A stretch of 64,000 nucleotides of DNA. Source: Mesorhizobium sp. B1-1-8. GTDB lineage: Bacteria; Pseudomonadota; Alphaproteobacteria; Rhizobiales; Rhizobiaceae. The stretch's first letter is position 1, and the number at the start of each line of letters is the position of its first letter. Below, one piece after another: positions 34,936-45,404 of the stretch. The translations under genes were made by a program, and so were the position numbers. The notes beneath the pieces were generated by a model, which was not told the DNA's origin, made no database searches, and worked only from the letters and a program-made list of their open reading frames with translations. The DNA lies in assembly GCF_006442795.2 (NCBI RefSeq), contig NZ_CP083956.1, forward strand, positions 2,705,501-2,769,500, read 5' to 3'.

Positions 34936-36063
34936 ATGGAATTCTCTCCCCAACAGGACGAGGCCCTGAAGGCGGTCGGGCGCTGGCTCAAGGAGGGCCG
35001 GCCGCAGGTCTTTCGGCTGTTCGGCTATGCCGGCACCGGCAAGACGACGCTGGCGCGCTACTTCGCCGAGCATGTCGACGGGCAAGTGCAGTTCGCCGCC
35101 TTCACCGGCAAGGCCGCGCAGGTGCTGCGCTCGAAGGGCGCCGTCAATGCGCGCACCATCCATTCGCTGATCTATCGGCCGCGGGGCGAAGAATCGGTTG
35201 CCGACGAGGTGACCGGCAAGACCTCGATCTCGCCGACCTTCTCGCTCAACCGGCAAAGTCCGATCGCGCGCGCCAAGCTGGTCGTCATCGACGAGTGCTC
35301 GATGGTCGACGAGCAGCTCGGCCGCGACCTGCTGAGCTTCGGCACACCGATCCTGGTGCTCGGCGATCCGGCCCAGCTGCCGCCGATCTCGGGCGGCGGC
35401 TTCTTCACCGAGCACGAGCCGGACGTGCTCTTGACCGAAATCCATCGCCAGGCGCGCGACAACCCGATCATCCGGCTGGCGCTCGACGTGCGCGAGGGCC
35501 GCGAGTTCATGCGCGGCGACTATGGCGCGGCGCAGGTAATCGGCAAGGAAGCCGTCACTCAGGATCTGGTGCTCAAGGCCGACCAGGTTCTGGTCGGCAC
35601 CAACCGCACGCGCCGCCGCTACAACCAACGCCTTCGCGAGCTGAAGGGGTTCAACGCCGACTATCCGCAGGCAGGCGACAAGCTGGTGTGTCTGCGCAAC
35701 GATCCGGCCAAGGGGCTGCTCAACGGCTCGCTGTGGAAGGTGATGACCTCGTCGCGCGAGACGGTGAAACCCGGCATCAACCTGCTGGTCTCGCCCGAAG
35801 AGGATGATCCGGATCGCGGCGTTGCCAAGATCAAGCTGCTCAAGGCTGCATTCGAGGATCCCGACGCCGAAATTCCCTGGCAGCAGAAGAAGCGGTTCGA
35901 CGATTTCGACTATGGCTATGCGCTGACCGTGCACAAGGCGCAGGGTTCGCAATGGAACGACGTCGTGCTGTTCGACGAGAGCTGGGCCTTCAAGGAGACC
36001 CGGCAGCGCTGGCTCTATACGGCGATCACCCGCGCCGCCGAGCGGCTGACGGTCGTCCGCTAG
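34936..36063 (+). CDS. RecD-like SF1B DNA helicase
   Basis: 375 residues. Walker A GYAGTGKTT (30-38), Walker B VVIDECSMVD, motif III GDPAQLPPI and the C-terminal UvrD-like motif TVHKAQGSQW define the RecD/Dda superfamily. The protein is short and lacks RecD N-terminal domains, so it is closer to Dda-type helicases. It is not next to recBC or addAB. Its 3' end overlaps the convergent STAS-like gene by 38 bp. Confidence 0.9.
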   Translation: MEFSPQQDEALKAVGRWLKEGRPQVFRLFGYAGTGKTTLARYFAEHVDGQVQFAAFTGKAAQVLRSKGAVNARTIHSLIYRPRGEESVADEVTGKTSISPTFSLNRQSPIARAKLVVIDECSMVDEQLGRDLLSFGTPILVLGDPAQLPPISGGGFFTEHEPDVLLTEIHRQARDNPIIRLALDVREGREFMRGDYGAAQVIGKEAVTQDLVLKADQVLVGTNRTRRRYNQRLRELKGFNADYPQAGDKLVCLRNDPAKGLLNGSLWKVMTSSRETVKPGINLLVSPEEDDPDRGVAKIKLLKAAFEDPDAEIPWQQKKRFDDFDYGYALTVHKAQGSQWNDVVLFDESWAFKETRQRWLYTAITRAAERLTVVR

Positions 36064-36505
36064 CCGCCGTCTGTCTCGCGCCAAGCCATTGCCAGGCGGC
36101 TTCTTCGTCGTCACTGCCAAAGCGCCTGAACTCGAACGGCAAAACCTTCGGGAAGAAGCCGCCAGCAAAGGACGACCAGTCCGGCTCGCCAATGACCGCG
36201 CAGCGCACGACATGTTCCAGCGCATCGGCCACACCCTGGCGGAGCGTTTCTTTCGAGATGTTGGCCCAATCGACGCTTTCCTGGTCGGTCAACCGAACCA
36301 GAACGTCGATCCTCGGGTGAAGCGCATAGGCCGCTTCCAGCAGACCGAACAGGTTTTCCGCATCCGCTGGGGTTACGTCACCGACCACATCGATGGCAAA
36401 AAGCGCATCGCGGTTGGTGTCGAGGCGGCGTATCGCCGGCACGGCGTCGAGGAAATTCACGACCTTTTCCTTTCGCTTTGCCACCGTCTGGTTCTTCTGG
36501 AACAC
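36026..36505 (-). CDS. STAS/SEC14-like (SpoIIAA-type) protein
   Basis: 159 residues from a GTG at 36505; there is no ATG in the first part of the frame. The core LFAIDVVGDVTPADAENLFG and later HPRIDVLVRLTD suggests a SpoIIAA-like STAS fold, which I assign with moderate certainty. The C-terminal ~20 residues are rich in Arg and Ser and lie in the 38-bp overlap with the helicase gene. Function unknown. Confidence 0.7.
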   Translation of the reverse strand: MFQKNQTVAKRKEKVVNFLDAVPAIRRLDTNRDALFAIDVVGDVTPADAENLFGLLEAAYALHPRIDVLVRLTDQESVDWANISKETLRQGVADALEHVVRCAVIGEPDWSSFAGGFFPKVLPFEFRRFGSDDEEAAWQWLGARQTAASGRPSAARRRG

Positions 36506-36576
36506 CGAAAACCCACTATCTGTTCCCGTTAAAGGCGGTATAGATGCCCGCCAAAATCCAGTTTGGAAGCCTGATC

Positions 36577-37317
36577 ATGCCCGCAAAGCTTTCGGTCAAT
36601 CTCAACGCCGTCGCCATGCTGCGCAACCGTCGCGACCTGCCGTGGCCGAGCGTCACCGGCCTTGGCCGCATTGCGCTCGCCGCCGGCGCGCATGGGCTGA
36701 CGGTGCATCCGCGTCCCGACGAGCGGCATACCAGGCATTCCGATCTGCCTCAGATCAGGGCGCTGATCGACGATGAGTTTCCCCAGGCGGAATTCAACAT
36801 CGAGGGTTATCCGACCGAGGATTTCCTCGCGCTCGTCGAAAAGCATCAGCCGGAACAGGTGACGCTGGTGCCGGACGATCCGGCGCAGGCGACATCGGAC
36901 CACGGCTGGAACTTCGTTGCCCAGGCCGCGTTCCTGTCACCGGTCGTCAAGCGATTGAAGAAGGGCGGCTTTCGCGTGTCGCTGTTTTCCGACGCCGATC
37001 CGGGCGGTGTGAATGCCGCCCGCGATACCGGCGCCGACCGGATCGAACTCTACACCGGCCCCTATGGCGGCTTTCATTCCGATTCCGCCAGGGCGGCGAA
37101 GGAACTGGAAAAACTGGGAAAAACCGCGGATGCGGCACTCGCGGCCGGGCTTCAGGTCAATGCCGGGCACGATCTGACGGTGGCTAACCTGCCGGCGCTG
37201 GCCAGACGCATCCCGGCATTGGCCGAAGTATCGATCGGACATGGGTTGACAGCCGATGCGCTGGAGTATGGCATGGCCGGCACGGTTGGGCGGTTCTTGA
37301 AGGCATGCGGATGGTAG
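36577..37317 (+). CDS. pdxJ: Pyridoxine 5'-phosphate synthase
   Basis: 246 residues from the ATG at 36577 (GGAAG upstream); an in-frame ATG at 36544 would add 11. Motifs [27 protein letters not shown] and [13 protein letters not shown] are typical. It condenses amino-acetone phosphate with deoxyxylulose phosphate to make vitamin B6 phosphate. It ends 92 bp before kup1. Confidence 0.96.
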   Translation: MPAKLSVNLNAVAMLRNRRDLPWPSVTGLGRIALAAGAHGLTVHPRPDERHTRHSDLPQIRALIDDEFPQAEFNIEGYPTEDFLALVEKHQPEQVTLVPDDPAQATSDHGWNFVAQAAFLSPVVKRLKKGGFRVSLFSDADPGGVNAARDTGADRIELYTGPYGGFHSDSARAAKELEKLGKTADAALAAGLQVNAGHDLTVANLPALARRIPALAEVSIGHGLTADALEYGMAGTVGRFLKACGW

Positions 37318-37409
37318 GGCGAGGAAGCCTTGCGTAACTCCCGCGTTTTTTGCGAGTCTTTCGCAATGCGGCGACAGTGGAGCATCGCGCATCTGATAAA
37401 GTGGGGTGC

Positions 37410-39326
37410 ATGGTGCTAGCCAACGCCAGCAGCGAGGCGGAAAACCTCGAACAATCGGGCCATGCCGAAACCGAGCGGCAGCACAGTACCAAAGTTCTCA
37501 TGCTCGGCGCGCTCGGTGTCGTCTACGGCGATATCGGCACCAGCCCGATTTATGCCTTCCGCGAGGCGCTCCACGCGTCGGGAGGGCCGATCGCCCGCAA
37601 CGACATCCTCGGCGTGTTGTCGCTGATCGTGTGGGCGCTGACGATCATCGTCACGATCAAATATGTCGCCTTCGTCTTGAGGGCGGACAACAAGGGCGAG
37701 GGCGGCACCTTGTCGCTGATGTCGCTGGCGCGCAGCGCCTACCCGAACGGATCGAGGTTCATCCTCGGAATCGGCCTTTGCGGCGCGGCGCTGTTTTTCG
37801 GTGATTCGATCATCACGCCGGCCATCTCGGTGCTTTCCGCCGTTGAAGGCCTGGAGGTCATCACGCCGGCGCTCGATGCCTATGTCGTTCCAATCACGCT
37901 GGTCATCCTGGCGGTACTTTTTGCCGTGCAGCGTTTCGGCACCGGCAAGGTGGCGGCGGTGTTCGGGCCGGTGACGGCAACCTGGTTCGTGGCCATAGGC
38001 CTTGCCGGCCTGTACCATCTGCTCGACGATCCGTCCGTCCTGCTGGCGATCAACCCCTATTATGCGGTCTCTTATCTGGCCACCACGCCAACGGGGGCCT
38101 TCGTCACCGTCGGGGCGGTGTTCCTGGCCGTCACCGGGGCCGAGGCGCTTTATGTCGACCTTGGCCATTTCGGCCGCAAGCCGATCGTGCTGGCATGGTT
38201 TTCAATCGTGTTCCCCTGCCTGCTGCTCAACTATTTCGGCCAGGGCGCGTTCGTGCTGGCGCATGGCGGCAAGCCGACCAATCCGTTTTTCCAGATGCTG
38301 CCCGAATGGTCGCTGATGCCGATGGTGGGCCTTGCGACGGCAGCGACCGTCATCGCCAGCCAGGCGGTCATCTCCGGAGCTTTCTCGCTGACGCGGCAGG
38401 CGGTGCAGCTCAACCTTTTGCCCCGTATCGAAGTGCAGCACACTTCCGAGATGCAGAGCGGCCAAATCTATATGCCCAGGGTCAATCTGCTGGTTGCGCT
38501 CGGCGTGATGCTTTTGGTCGTCGGCTTCGGCAGCTCGAGCGCGCTCGCCTCGGCCTATGGCATTTCGGTGACCGGCGAAATGCTGATGACGACGATCCTT
38601 TTGTTCGTGGTCATGCGCTGGCTCTGGAAATGGCAGCTGGCGCCCGCAATTGCGCTGGCGCTGGTCTTCGGCACCATCGATCTCGGCTTCTTCTCGGCCA
38701 ACATCGTCAAGATCGTCGAGGGCGGCTGGGTGTCGATCACGGTCGCCTGCATCATGGGGCTGATCATGTCGACCTGGATCCGCGGCACCCGATATCTGTT
38801 CGACAAGACCCGCCGCAACGAAATTCCGCTCGATTTCCTGGCGGCGAACCTTCTGAAGAAAAAACCGCAGCTGGTGTCGGGCACCGCCGTCTTCCTGACC
38901 AGCGATCCGCTCAGCGCCCCGACGGCGCTGATGCACAGCCTGAAGCACTACAAGGTGCTGCATGAAAAGAACGTCATCCTCTCGGTCGTGACGGCGCCGC
39001 AGCCGACCGTGCCGGACAGCGAGCGGGTCAAGTTGGAGACGGTCAACGAGCTTTTCATGCGCGTCACGCTGACCTTCGGCTACATGGAGCAGCCCAACAT
39101 CCCGCGCGCCCTGGCGATCTGCCGCAAGCAGGGCTGGAAGTTCGACATCATGACGACATCCTTCTTCCTGTCGCGCCGCTCGCTCAAAGCCTCGCCCAAT
39201 TCCGGCATGCCGGTGTGGCAGGATCGGCTGTTCATCAACCTGGCGCGTTCGGCGGCGGATGCGACCGAGTATTTCCAGATCCCGACCGGGCGCGTGGTCG
39301 AGATCGGTACGCAGGTGGCGATCTGA
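37410..39326 (+). CDS. kup: Low-affinity potassium uptake protein Kup, first copy
   Basis: 638 residues from the ATG at 37410. The family opening [19 protein letters not shown] is at about 31-50, followed by 12 membrane helices and a cytosolic C-terminal domain of about 180 residues. It is a K+/H+ symporter. It is directly followed by a second kup. The two proteins are about three-quarters alike in the membrane part (by eye) but nearly identical over the last ~170 residues. Confidence 0.96.
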   Translation: MVLANASSEAENLEQSGHAETERQHSTKVLMLGALGVVYGDIGTSPIYAFREALHASGGPIARNDILGVLSLIVWALTIIVTIKYVAFVLRADNKGEGGTLSLMSLARSAYPNGSRFILGIGLCGAALFFGDSIITPAISVLSAVEGLEVITPALDAYVVPITLVILAVLFAVQRFGTGKVAAVFGPVTATWFVAIGLAGLYHLLDDPSVLLAINPYYAVSYLATTPTGAFVTVGAVFLAVTGAEALYVDLGHFGRKPIVLAWFSIVFPCLLLNYFGQGAFVLAHGGKPTNPFFQMLPEWSLMPMVGLATAATVIASQAVISGAFSLTRQAVQLNLLPRIEVQHTSEMQSGQIYMPRVNLLVALGVMLLVVGFGSSSALASAYGISVTGEMLMTTILLFVVMRWLWKWQLAPAIALALVFGTIDLGFFSANIVKIVEGGWVSITVACIMGLIMSTWIRGTRYLFDKTRRNEIPLDFLAANLLKKKPQLVSGTAVFLTSDPLSAPTALMHSLKHYKVLHEKNVILSVVTAPQPTVPDSERVKLETVNELFMRVTLTFGYMEQPNIPRALAICRKQGWKFDIMTTSFFLSRRSLKASPNSGMPVWQDRLFINLARSAADATEYFQIPTGRVVEIGTQVAI

Positions 39327-39465
39327 CGGCTGCCCGGATGAGGGCCCCCGGCCGCTCCGTATAGGGGTAAGCCCTGCGCTGGCGGCATGGGAGCCCTAAC
39401 GCCACGGCACTTGATATTGCACTGCAGCAAGCGTAGAGCACCGCGCGTTTATCGGAGTGTCGTGC

Positions 39466-41385
39466 ATGGCTCTTACCAATGGTGGTATAGAGGCAGAACC
39501 CGTCGACCAATCGAGCCATCCGGAAATCGAACAACACAGCACGAAGGTGCTGATGCTGGGCGCCCTCGGCGTGGTCTATGGCGATATCGGGACCAGCCCT
39601 ATCTACGCGTTTCGCGAGGCACTGCATGCCTCGTCCGGGGGCGATGTCGCCAATCGTGCCGATATCCTCGGCGTCCTGTCGCTCATCATCTGGTCGCTGA
39701 CGATCACGGTCACCGTGAAATACATCATGTTCGTGCTGCGCGCGGACAACCGCGGCGAGGGCGGCGTGCTGTCGCTGATGGCGCTGGCGCGCGGCAGCTT
39801 TCCGACGCGCTCGGCAATCATCCTCGGCATCGGCATCGTCGGCGCGTCGCTGTTTTTCGGCGATGCGGTCATCACGCCAGCCATCTCGGTGCTGTCGGCG
39901 GTCGAAGGCATGAATGTCGTCACGCCTGCCTTCCAGCCCTACGTGGTGCCGCTGACGCTGGTCATCCTGGCCATGGTGTTCGCCGTGCAGCGGTTCGGCA
40001 CCGGCGGCGTCGGTCTGGTGTTCGGACCGATCACCGCCATCTGGTTCCTGGCCATCGGCCTTTCCGGCCTCAACCACATCATCAGCGACCCCGAAATCCT
40101 GTGGGCGATCAGCCCCCACTATATCGTCGCGTTCCTGATCCATTCGCCCGATGTGTCTTTCGTGACGATCGGTGCCGTCTTCCTTGCGGTTACCGGTGCC
40201 GAGGCGCTCTACGCCGATCTTGGCCATTTCGGCCGCAAGCCGATCGTGCTGGCGTGGCTGGCGATCGTGTTCCCATGCCTGCTGCTCAACTATGCTGGAC
40301 AGGGCGCCTTCGTGCTGGCCAAGGGCGGCGTGGTAGGCCATCCGTTCTTCGAGATGAACGAGGGCTGGGCGCTCATTCCCATGGTGGTGCTGGCAACGGC
40401 GGCGACCGTGATTGCCAGCCAGGCGGTGATTTCCGGCGCCTACTCGCTGACCAGGCAGGCGGTGCAGCTCAACATGCTGCCGCGGCTCGAGATCCTGCAC
40501 ACGTCGGAAAGGCAATCCGGCCAAGTTTATATGCCGCGCGTCAACACACTGCTGGCGCTGGTGGTGATGCTGCTGGTGGTCGGTTTCGGCGAATCCAGCA
40601 GGCTGGCGTCCGCTTACGGCATCTCGGTGACCGGCAACATGCTGGTGACGACGACGCTGCTTTTCGTCGTCATGACGCGCATCTGGAAGTGGAACATCTG
40701 GCCGGCGATCGCGTTGACGGCGCTGTTCGCGCTGATCGACATCGGCTTCTTCGCTTCCAACATCATCAAGGTGTTCGAGGGTGGCTGGGCCTCGCTCGCC
40801 GTGGCCTTCGCCATTATCCTCGGCATGTGGACCTGGGTGCGCGGCAGCCGCTACCTGTTCGAGAAGACCCGCCGCAACGAGATCCCGCTCGACTTCCTGG
40901 CGGCGAACCTTTTGAAGAAAAAGCCGCAGCTGGTTTCTGGCACCGCCGTCTTCCTGACCAGCGATCCGCTCAGCGCCCCGACGGCGCTGATGCACAGTTT
41001 GAAGCACTACAAGGTGCTGCACGAGCAGAACGTCGTCCTGTCGGTGGTGACAGCGCCGCAGCCGATCGTGCCGGACAGCGAGCGGGTCAAGATGGAGACG
41101 GTCAACGAGCTGTTCATGCGCGTCACGCTGACCTTCGGCTTCATGGAGCAGCCGAACATCCCGCGCGCTTTAGCCATCTGCCGCAAGCAGGGCTGGAAGT
41201 TCGACATCATGACGACATCCTTCTTCCTGTCGCGGCGCTCGCTGAAAGCCTCGCCCAATTCCGGCATGCCGATCTGGCAAGACCGGCTGTTCATCGGCCT
41301 GGCCAAAACTGCGGCTGACGCGACCGAGTATTTCCAGATTCCGACCGGGCGCGTGGTCGAGATCGGCACGCAAGTGGCGATCTGA
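39466..41385 (+). CDS. kup: Low-affinity potassium uptake protein Kup, second copy
   Basis: 639 residues from the ATG at 39466, 8 nt after GGAG; a GTG at 39457 is possible. Same domain plan as the first copy, 139 bp upstream. Shared stretches include one of about 59 identical bases in the C-terminal region (near 38880 and 40938), suggesting gene conversion. Tandem kup genes are common in rhizobia. Confidence 0.96.
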   Translation: MALTNGGIEAEPVDQSSHPEIEQHSTKVLMLGALGVVYGDIGTSPIYAFREALHASSGGDVANRADILGVLSLIIWSLTITVTVKYIMFVLRADNRGEGGVLSLMALARGSFPTRSAIILGIGIVGASLFFGDAVITPAISVLSAVEGMNVVTPAFQPYVVPLTLVILAMVFAVQRFGTGGVGLVFGPITAIWFLAIGLSGLNHIISDPEILWAISPHYIVAFLIHSPDVSFVTIGAVFLAVTGAEALYADLGHFGRKPIVLAWLAIVFPCLLLNYAGQGAFVLAKGGVVGHPFFEMNEGWALIPMVVLATAATVIASQAVISGAYSLTRQAVQLNMLPRLEILHTSERQSGQVYMPRVNTLLALVVMLLVVGFGESSRLASAYGISVTGNMLVTTTLLFVVMTRIWKWNIWPAIALTALFALIDIGFFASNIIKVFEGGWASLAVAFAIILGMWTWVRGSRYLFEKTRRNEIPLDFLAANLLKKKPQLVSGTAVFLTSDPLSAPTALMHSLKHYKVLHEQNVVLSVVTAPQPIVPDSERVKMETVNELFMRVTLTFGFMEQPNIPRALAICRKQGWKFDIMTTSFFLSRRSLKASPNSGMPIWQDRLFIGLAKTAADATEYFQIPTGRVVEIGTQVAI

Positions 41386-41411
41386 AGCGCCACTCGGCGA
41401 TCCGCCGTTTT

Positions 41412-41461
41412 ATGCATGTCGTGGTCCCGAAAACCATTGTACGGTTTGACCGGCATGCATT
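41412..41461. repeat. Degenerate extragenic palindrome after kup2
   Basis: GCATGTCG ... CCGAAAACC and GGTTTGACCGGCATGC are imperfect inverted repeats over about 50 bp. It resembles other small intergenic palindromes of this genome, though the arms have several mismatches. It lies between kup2 and the GTG of the dehydrogenase gene. Confidence 0.45.
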
Positions 41462-41473
41462 TGGGAGGCGGAT

Positions 41474-42508
41474 GTGAGCGGCGAATTGGTGCTTGTTACC
41501 GGCGGCTCCGGCTTCCTTGGCGCGCATTGCATCGTGGCCCTGCTGAACGCCGGCTACCGCGTGCGCACGACCATACGCTCAGCCAAGCGCGAGGCGGACG
41601 TTCTCGCCATGCTGAAAGCCGCGGGGATCGAGCCGGGCGACAGGCTTTCCTTTGCCGCCGCCGATCTCATGGCCGATGCGGGCTGGCCGGCGGCGGTCGC
41701 CGGCTGCGATCACGTCCTTCACGTCGCCTCGCCATTTCCGCCCGGCGTGCCGAAGCACGAGGACGATCTGATTGTGCCGGCCCGGGAAGGCGCTTTGCGG
41801 GTGCTCAGGGCCGCGCGGGACGCCGGCGTCAGGCGCGTTGTGCTCACCTCGTCCTTTGCCGCGATCGGCTATGGCAAGATACCGCCCGACGGGCGGCCTT
41901 TCACCGAACAAGACTGGACCGATCCGACGGCCAAGGTCAGCGCCTACGTGAAGTCGAAGACGCTTGCCGAACGCGCCGCGTGGGATTTCATCGCCGGCGA
42001 GGGCGGCGCGCTGGAACTGTCGGTGGTCAATCCGGTCGGGATTTTCGGACCGGTGCTCGGCCCGGACCATTCAACCTCCACCGCGTTTGTCCAGCGCATG
42101 ATGAACGGTGCGCTGCCAGGCCTGCCGCGCATGTCGTTCGGCGTGGTCGACGCGCGCGACGTGGCCGATTTGCATTTGCGCGCCATGACGAATCCCGCCG
42201 CCAAGGGCGAGCGCTTCCTGGCGGTATCGGGTGACTTCATGACCGCGCAGCAGATCGCGCAAACCGTGAAAACCCGACTGGGTGCTGCCGCGGCGCGCGT
42301 CTCGACCAGGATGCTTCCAGATTGGCTGGTGCGGGTCGCCGGACTGTTCAACGCCGAAGCCGCGCAGCTCGTGACGGAACTCGGCAAAGTCAAGAACGCC
42401 ACCAACGCCAAGGCGGTGCGCCTGCTGGGCTGGTCGCCGCGATCACGCGAAGATGCGCTCGCGGCGACCGGCGAAAGTCTGATCCAACTGGGACTGGTGA
42501 AGAAATAG
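41474..42508 (+). CDS. Extended SDR / NAD-dependent epimerase-type reductase
   Basis: 344 residues from a GTG at 41474, behind GGGAGG. NAD(P) motif VTGGSGFLGAH, Ser in LTSSFAAIGYG, and YVKSK as the catalytic Tyr-x3-Lys. The arrangement resembles dihydroflavonol-4-reductase/aldehyde-reductase-like proteins. The natural substrate is unknown. A symmetric hairpin follows the stop. Confidence 0.88.
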   Translation: MSGELVLVTGGSGFLGAHCIVALLNAGYRVRTTIRSAKREADVLAMLKAAGIEPGDRLSFAAADLMADAGWPAAVAGCDHVLHVASPFPPGVPKHEDDLIVPAREGALRVLRAARDAGVRRVVLTSSFAAIGYGKIPPDGRPFTEQDWTDPTAKVSAYVKSKTLAERAAWDFIAGEGGALELSVVNPVGIFGPVLGPDHSTSTAFVQRMMNGALPGLPRMSFGVVDARDVADLHLRAMTNPAAKGERFLAVSGDFMTAQQIAQTVKTRLGAAAARVSTRMLPDWLVRVAGLFNAEAAQLVTELGKVKNATNAKAVRLLGWSPRSREDALAATGESLIQLGLVKK

Positions 42509-42539
42509 GACAGGCCGAGCCATCCGGTCCGGCCTGTCC
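42508..42539. terminator. Hairpin between convergent reductase genes
   Basis: GGACAGGCCG (42508-42517) and CGGCCTGTCC (42530-42539) form a perfect 10-bp stem with a 12-nt loop, starting at the last base of the upstream stop. There is no T run, so termination efficiency is uncertain. Confidence 0.65.
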
Positions 42540-42550
42540 GATAGGTCAGA

Positions 42551-43441
42551 TCAAACTGCCAGGACGGCCTTGTTAGCCTCCAGGAATTGCTTCAGCGACA
42601 CGGATTTGCGGCCGGAGAGTTTTTCGACGGCGTCCGTCACCATGCCGAGTTTGCCGACGCGCGTGGCGGCGTCGAAGGATACCAAAAGCCGGGCGATCGG
42701 TTCGGGGACGCCGACTGCCTTTATCCCCTCGGCCAAAGCTTCATCGGAAAGCTGAATGACCTCGATCGGCTTGCCGGTGATTTCCGTGGCAAGCGCTGCA
42801 ACCTCGGCGACAGTGTAGGCTTTCGGCCCGGTCAGGGTGTAGGTCGTGCTTGCGCGGGCCTCGGAAGCCAGCCCGGCGGCGATCGCTGCCGCCAGATCGT
42901 CGCGCGCGCCGTATGATATGCCGCCATCGCCCGCCGACGTGTACCAGTGTCCCGACGCCAAGGTCTGCGGCAGCGACAAGAACAGATTCTCGTCATACCA
43001 GCCGTTGCGGAAGATCGTATAGGCGATGCCGCTCGCCTTGATTGCCTGTTCGGTGGCCAAATGATCGGGAGCGAAGAGAATTGGCGAACCTGGCTCGGGA
43101 TCGGGCATCGATGTGTAGAGAATATGGGCGACGCCTGCCTGCCTGGCCGCCGCCACGGCCGCCAGCTGCTGCTCCTGCCGCTTGCCCCGCACCGCCAATT
43201 CGCTGGTCGAGATGATCAGCACCCGGTCGGCGCCCTTGAAAGCCTCCTCCAGCGAAGCCGGGTCGTCGAAGTCGGCGGCCCTGACGCTGACGCCCTGCGC
43301 AGCGAGATCGGCAAGGTTCCCGGGACTGCGCGTTGTGGCGATGATGCGGGCCGGCGCGACCTGTTGCGCATCCAGCAAATGACGGATGACGGCGCGGCCG
43401 AGCTGGCCGGAAGCGCCGGTGACGAGGAGGGTTTCGGTCAT
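42551..43441 (-). CDS. NmrA/QorB-like NAD(P)H-binding oxidoreductase
   Basis: 296 residues from the ATG at 43441 (MTETLLVTGASGQLGRAV); the frame extends to 43465. GASGQLG binds NADP. The protein has RADFDDPASLEEAFKGADRV-like order typical of atypical SDRs related to E. coli QorB, a quinone reductase. It is divergent from an HxlR regulator with a perfect palindrome between them, a frequent pairing for redox-responsive HxlR genes. Confidence 0.88.
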   Translation of the reverse strand: MTETLLVTGASGQLGRAVIRHLLDAQQVAPARIIATTRSPGNLADLAAQGVSVRAADFDDPASLEEAFKGADRVLIISTSELAVRGKRQEQQLAAVAAARQAGVAHILYTSMPDPEPGSPILFAPDHLATEQAIKASGIAYTIFRNGWYDENLFLSLPQTLASGHWYTSAGDGGISYGARDDLAAAIAAGLASEARASTTYTLTGPKAYTVAEVAALATEITGKPIEVIQLSDEALAEGIKAVGVPEPIARLLVSFDAATRVGKLGMVTDAVEKLSGRKSVSLKQFLEANKAVLAV

Positions 43442-43481
43442 GGGAGGTCCTTGGAATTGCGCCAAAGGGCGCGTGCCGTTA

Positions 43482-43502
43482 CTGGTCTCGAAAAGAGACC
43501 AG
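43482..43502. promoter_or_regulatory. Perfect palindrome between qorB-like and hxlR-like genes
   Basis: CTGGTCTC-GAAAA-GAGACCAG, two perfect 8-bp arms, lies in the 169-bp divergent gap, 40 bp from the reductase start and 108 bp from the regulator start. It is the best candidate for the HxlR operator. It could also fold as a hairpin in RNA. Confidence 0.6.
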
Positions 43503-43610
43503 CGCTAAAATAAGAATTGACCTGAGGCCGTAAAGAAGGCAGTTTTTCGGGAGGTAGGCACAGCCGGGGAACCACTCGGCTGGATGCCGTTTCGAGCAAC
43601 GGACGCCGTC

Positions 43611-44021
43611 ATGGACAGCAAGATTGTCAACCTGAAATCGAAGCTCGAGGTCTACAAAGCGATGACCGGCGGCGGCAATATCGCTGATTGCCCGGTTCGC
43701 GATGTTATCCAGGGCATCAACGGCAAATGGAGCTCGCTGCTGGTCATGGCGCTGGCCGAAAAGCCTTATCGGTTCGGCGAATTGCGCCGCCTGGTGCCCG
43801 ACATCTCGCAGCGCATGCTGACGCAGACGCTCTACGATCTGCAGCGCGACGGCTATGTGCATCGCGAAGTGTTTCCGACCAAGCCGCCGAGCGTCGAGTA
43901 CAGCCTCACCGATCTCGGCCGCTCGATGTTCGCGCCGTTGCAGATGCTCATCCAATGGGCCGAACTCAATCACGATACCGTACGCGAGGCGCGCGCCGCC
44001 TTCGATGCCGCGCAGGCCTGA
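43611..44021 (+). CDS. HxlR family transcriptional regulator
   Basis: 136 residues from the ATG at 43611; an earlier ATG at 43584 would add 9 residues. The HxlR winged helix is clear: [20 protein letters not shown], then [20 protein letters not shown]. Cysteine 28 (NIADCPV) is the position used for redox or electrophile sensing in this family. It probably controls the divergent reductase. Confidence 0.9.
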   Translation: MDSKIVNLKSKLEVYKAMTGGGNIADCPVRDVIQGINGKWSSLLVMALAEKPYRFGELRRLVPDISQRMLTQTLYDLQRDGYVHREVFPTKPPSVEYSLTDLGRSMFAPLQMLIQWAELNHDTVREARAAFDAAQA

Positions 44022-44111
44022 GCCGGCTCCATCGACGACAAGCGTCAAAGCGCCAGCTTGATTTGGCGCTGGCCGTGAGAGATTGTCCCCGCCGGTTCGG
44101 GTTTGGGGGCA

Positions 44112-45404
44112 ATGGACAAGTCTTACGAGATCGCGATTGCCGGCGCCGGTCCGGCCGGCTTGGCCGCCGCCCTCTATCTCGAGCGGGCAGGGCACAAAGT
44201 CACCGTTTTCGAGCGCTTCGACGAGCCGAAGCCGGTCGGCTCCGGCCTGATCCTGCAGCCGACCGGGCTGACGGTGCTCGCCGATCTCGGCCTGCTTGAA
44301 GACATCCTTTTGCTCGGCAGCCGCATCGAGCGTCTTTGTGGCACCGATGCCAAGAGCGGGCGAACGGTGCTCGATGTCCGCTATGATTCGAGGCGCGGCC
44401 GCTTCGGTCTCGCGGTACATCGGGCGGCGCTTTTCGGCGTGCTTTATCGTGCGGCGCGGCGCGCGGCGATCGCCATCGAAACCAATGTCGAGATCGAGAC
44501 GTTGGAGGCCGGTGAAAGGGCGACGCTTGTCTGCGGTAACGGGAAGCGGCTGGGACCTTTCGATCTGGTCGTCGACGCCAGCGGGGCGCGCTCCAGGCTG
44601 CGGCAATGCCTCGGCGATCCGGCCATGCCGCGCCCGCTTACCTATGGCGCCTTCTGGGCCTCGCTCGGCTGGCGCGACGGTTTTGACCCGAAAGCGCTGC
44701 TGCAGCGCTACGACAAGGCCAGCGTCATGGTCGGCGTGCTGCCGATCGGCAGGCCCGAGCCAAGCGCCGAGACGATGGCCGCGTTCTTCTGGAGCCTCAA
44801 GCCGGCGGATGTCGAAAGCGTGCGGGGCGAAGGCCTCGACGCGTGGAAGGCGAGGGTGATCTCGGTATGGCCGCAATGCGAGGCTTTCACCCGCCAGATC
44901 GACAGTTTCGAGCAGCTCTCGCTTGCCCGCTACGGCCACCACACGATGGCGCTGCCGGCCGGGCGACGGCTGGCGGTTATCGGCGACGCCGCGCATTCGA
45001 CCAGCCCGCAGCTCGGCCAGGGCGCCAACATGGCGCTGCTCGACGCGGCGGCACTCAGCCATGCGCTGGCGCGAACGAGTGGCGTCGACGAGGCGCTGGA
45101 GACTTATGCAAGGGCACGCCGCTGGCACGTGCGGGTCTTCCAGGCGCTGTCCTTGTCGTTGACGCCGTTCTACCAGTCGGACTCCGTCACGTTGCCGTTC
45201 GTGCGCGACCGGCTGGTGGCGGCGCTGGCGAAGATCCCGCCGGGGCCGCAATTCCTCGCCGCCATGGTTGCAGGAACCGTGATCGATCCGTTCAGGCCGA
45301 TCGGGCTAGCCGAGCTGCAATGGCCTCCGACCGGATCATCTGCGACAGATAGGACGCCTTTGCCCGCAGGAAGGCGTGCAACCGCAGCGGATAGCCCGGA
45401 CTGA
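44112..45404 (+). CDS. FAD-dependent aromatic-ring hydroxylase type monooxygenase
   Basis: 430 residues from the ATG at 44112. FAD motif IAGAGPAGLAAALYLERAG, the DASGARSRLRQ region and the GDAAHSTSPQLGQGANMALL motif define group A flavoprotein monooxygenases (UbiH/salicylate-hydroxylase-like). The last ~37 residues (after IGLAELQWPP) have atypical composition and overlap the convergent GST gene by 113 bp. Substrate unknown. Confidence 0.88.
   Translation: MDKSYEIAIAGAGPAGLAAALYLERAGHKVTVFERFDEPKPVGSGLILQPTGLTVLADLGLLEDILLLGSRIERLCGTDAKSGRTVLDVRYDSRRGRFGLAVHRAALFGVLYRAARRAAIAIETNVEIETLEAGERATLVCGNGKRLGPFDLVVDASGARSRLRQCLGDPAMPRPLTYGAFWASLGWRDGFDPKALLQRYDKASVMVGVLPIGRPEPSAETMAAFFWSLKPADVESVRGEGLDAWKARVISVWPQCEAFTRQIDSFEQLSLARYGHHTMALPAGRRLAVIGDAAHSTSPQLGQGANMALLDAAALSHALARTSGVDEALETYARARRWHVRVFQALSLSLTPFYQSDSVTLPFVRDRLVAALAKIPPGPQFLAAMVAGTVIDPFRPIGLAELQWPPTGSSATDRTPLPAGRRATAADSPD

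Noticed and set aside
39235..41022. 595-codon open frame antisense to kup2
   Set aside because: Same reason; the translation is His/Arg/Gln repeats with no domain.
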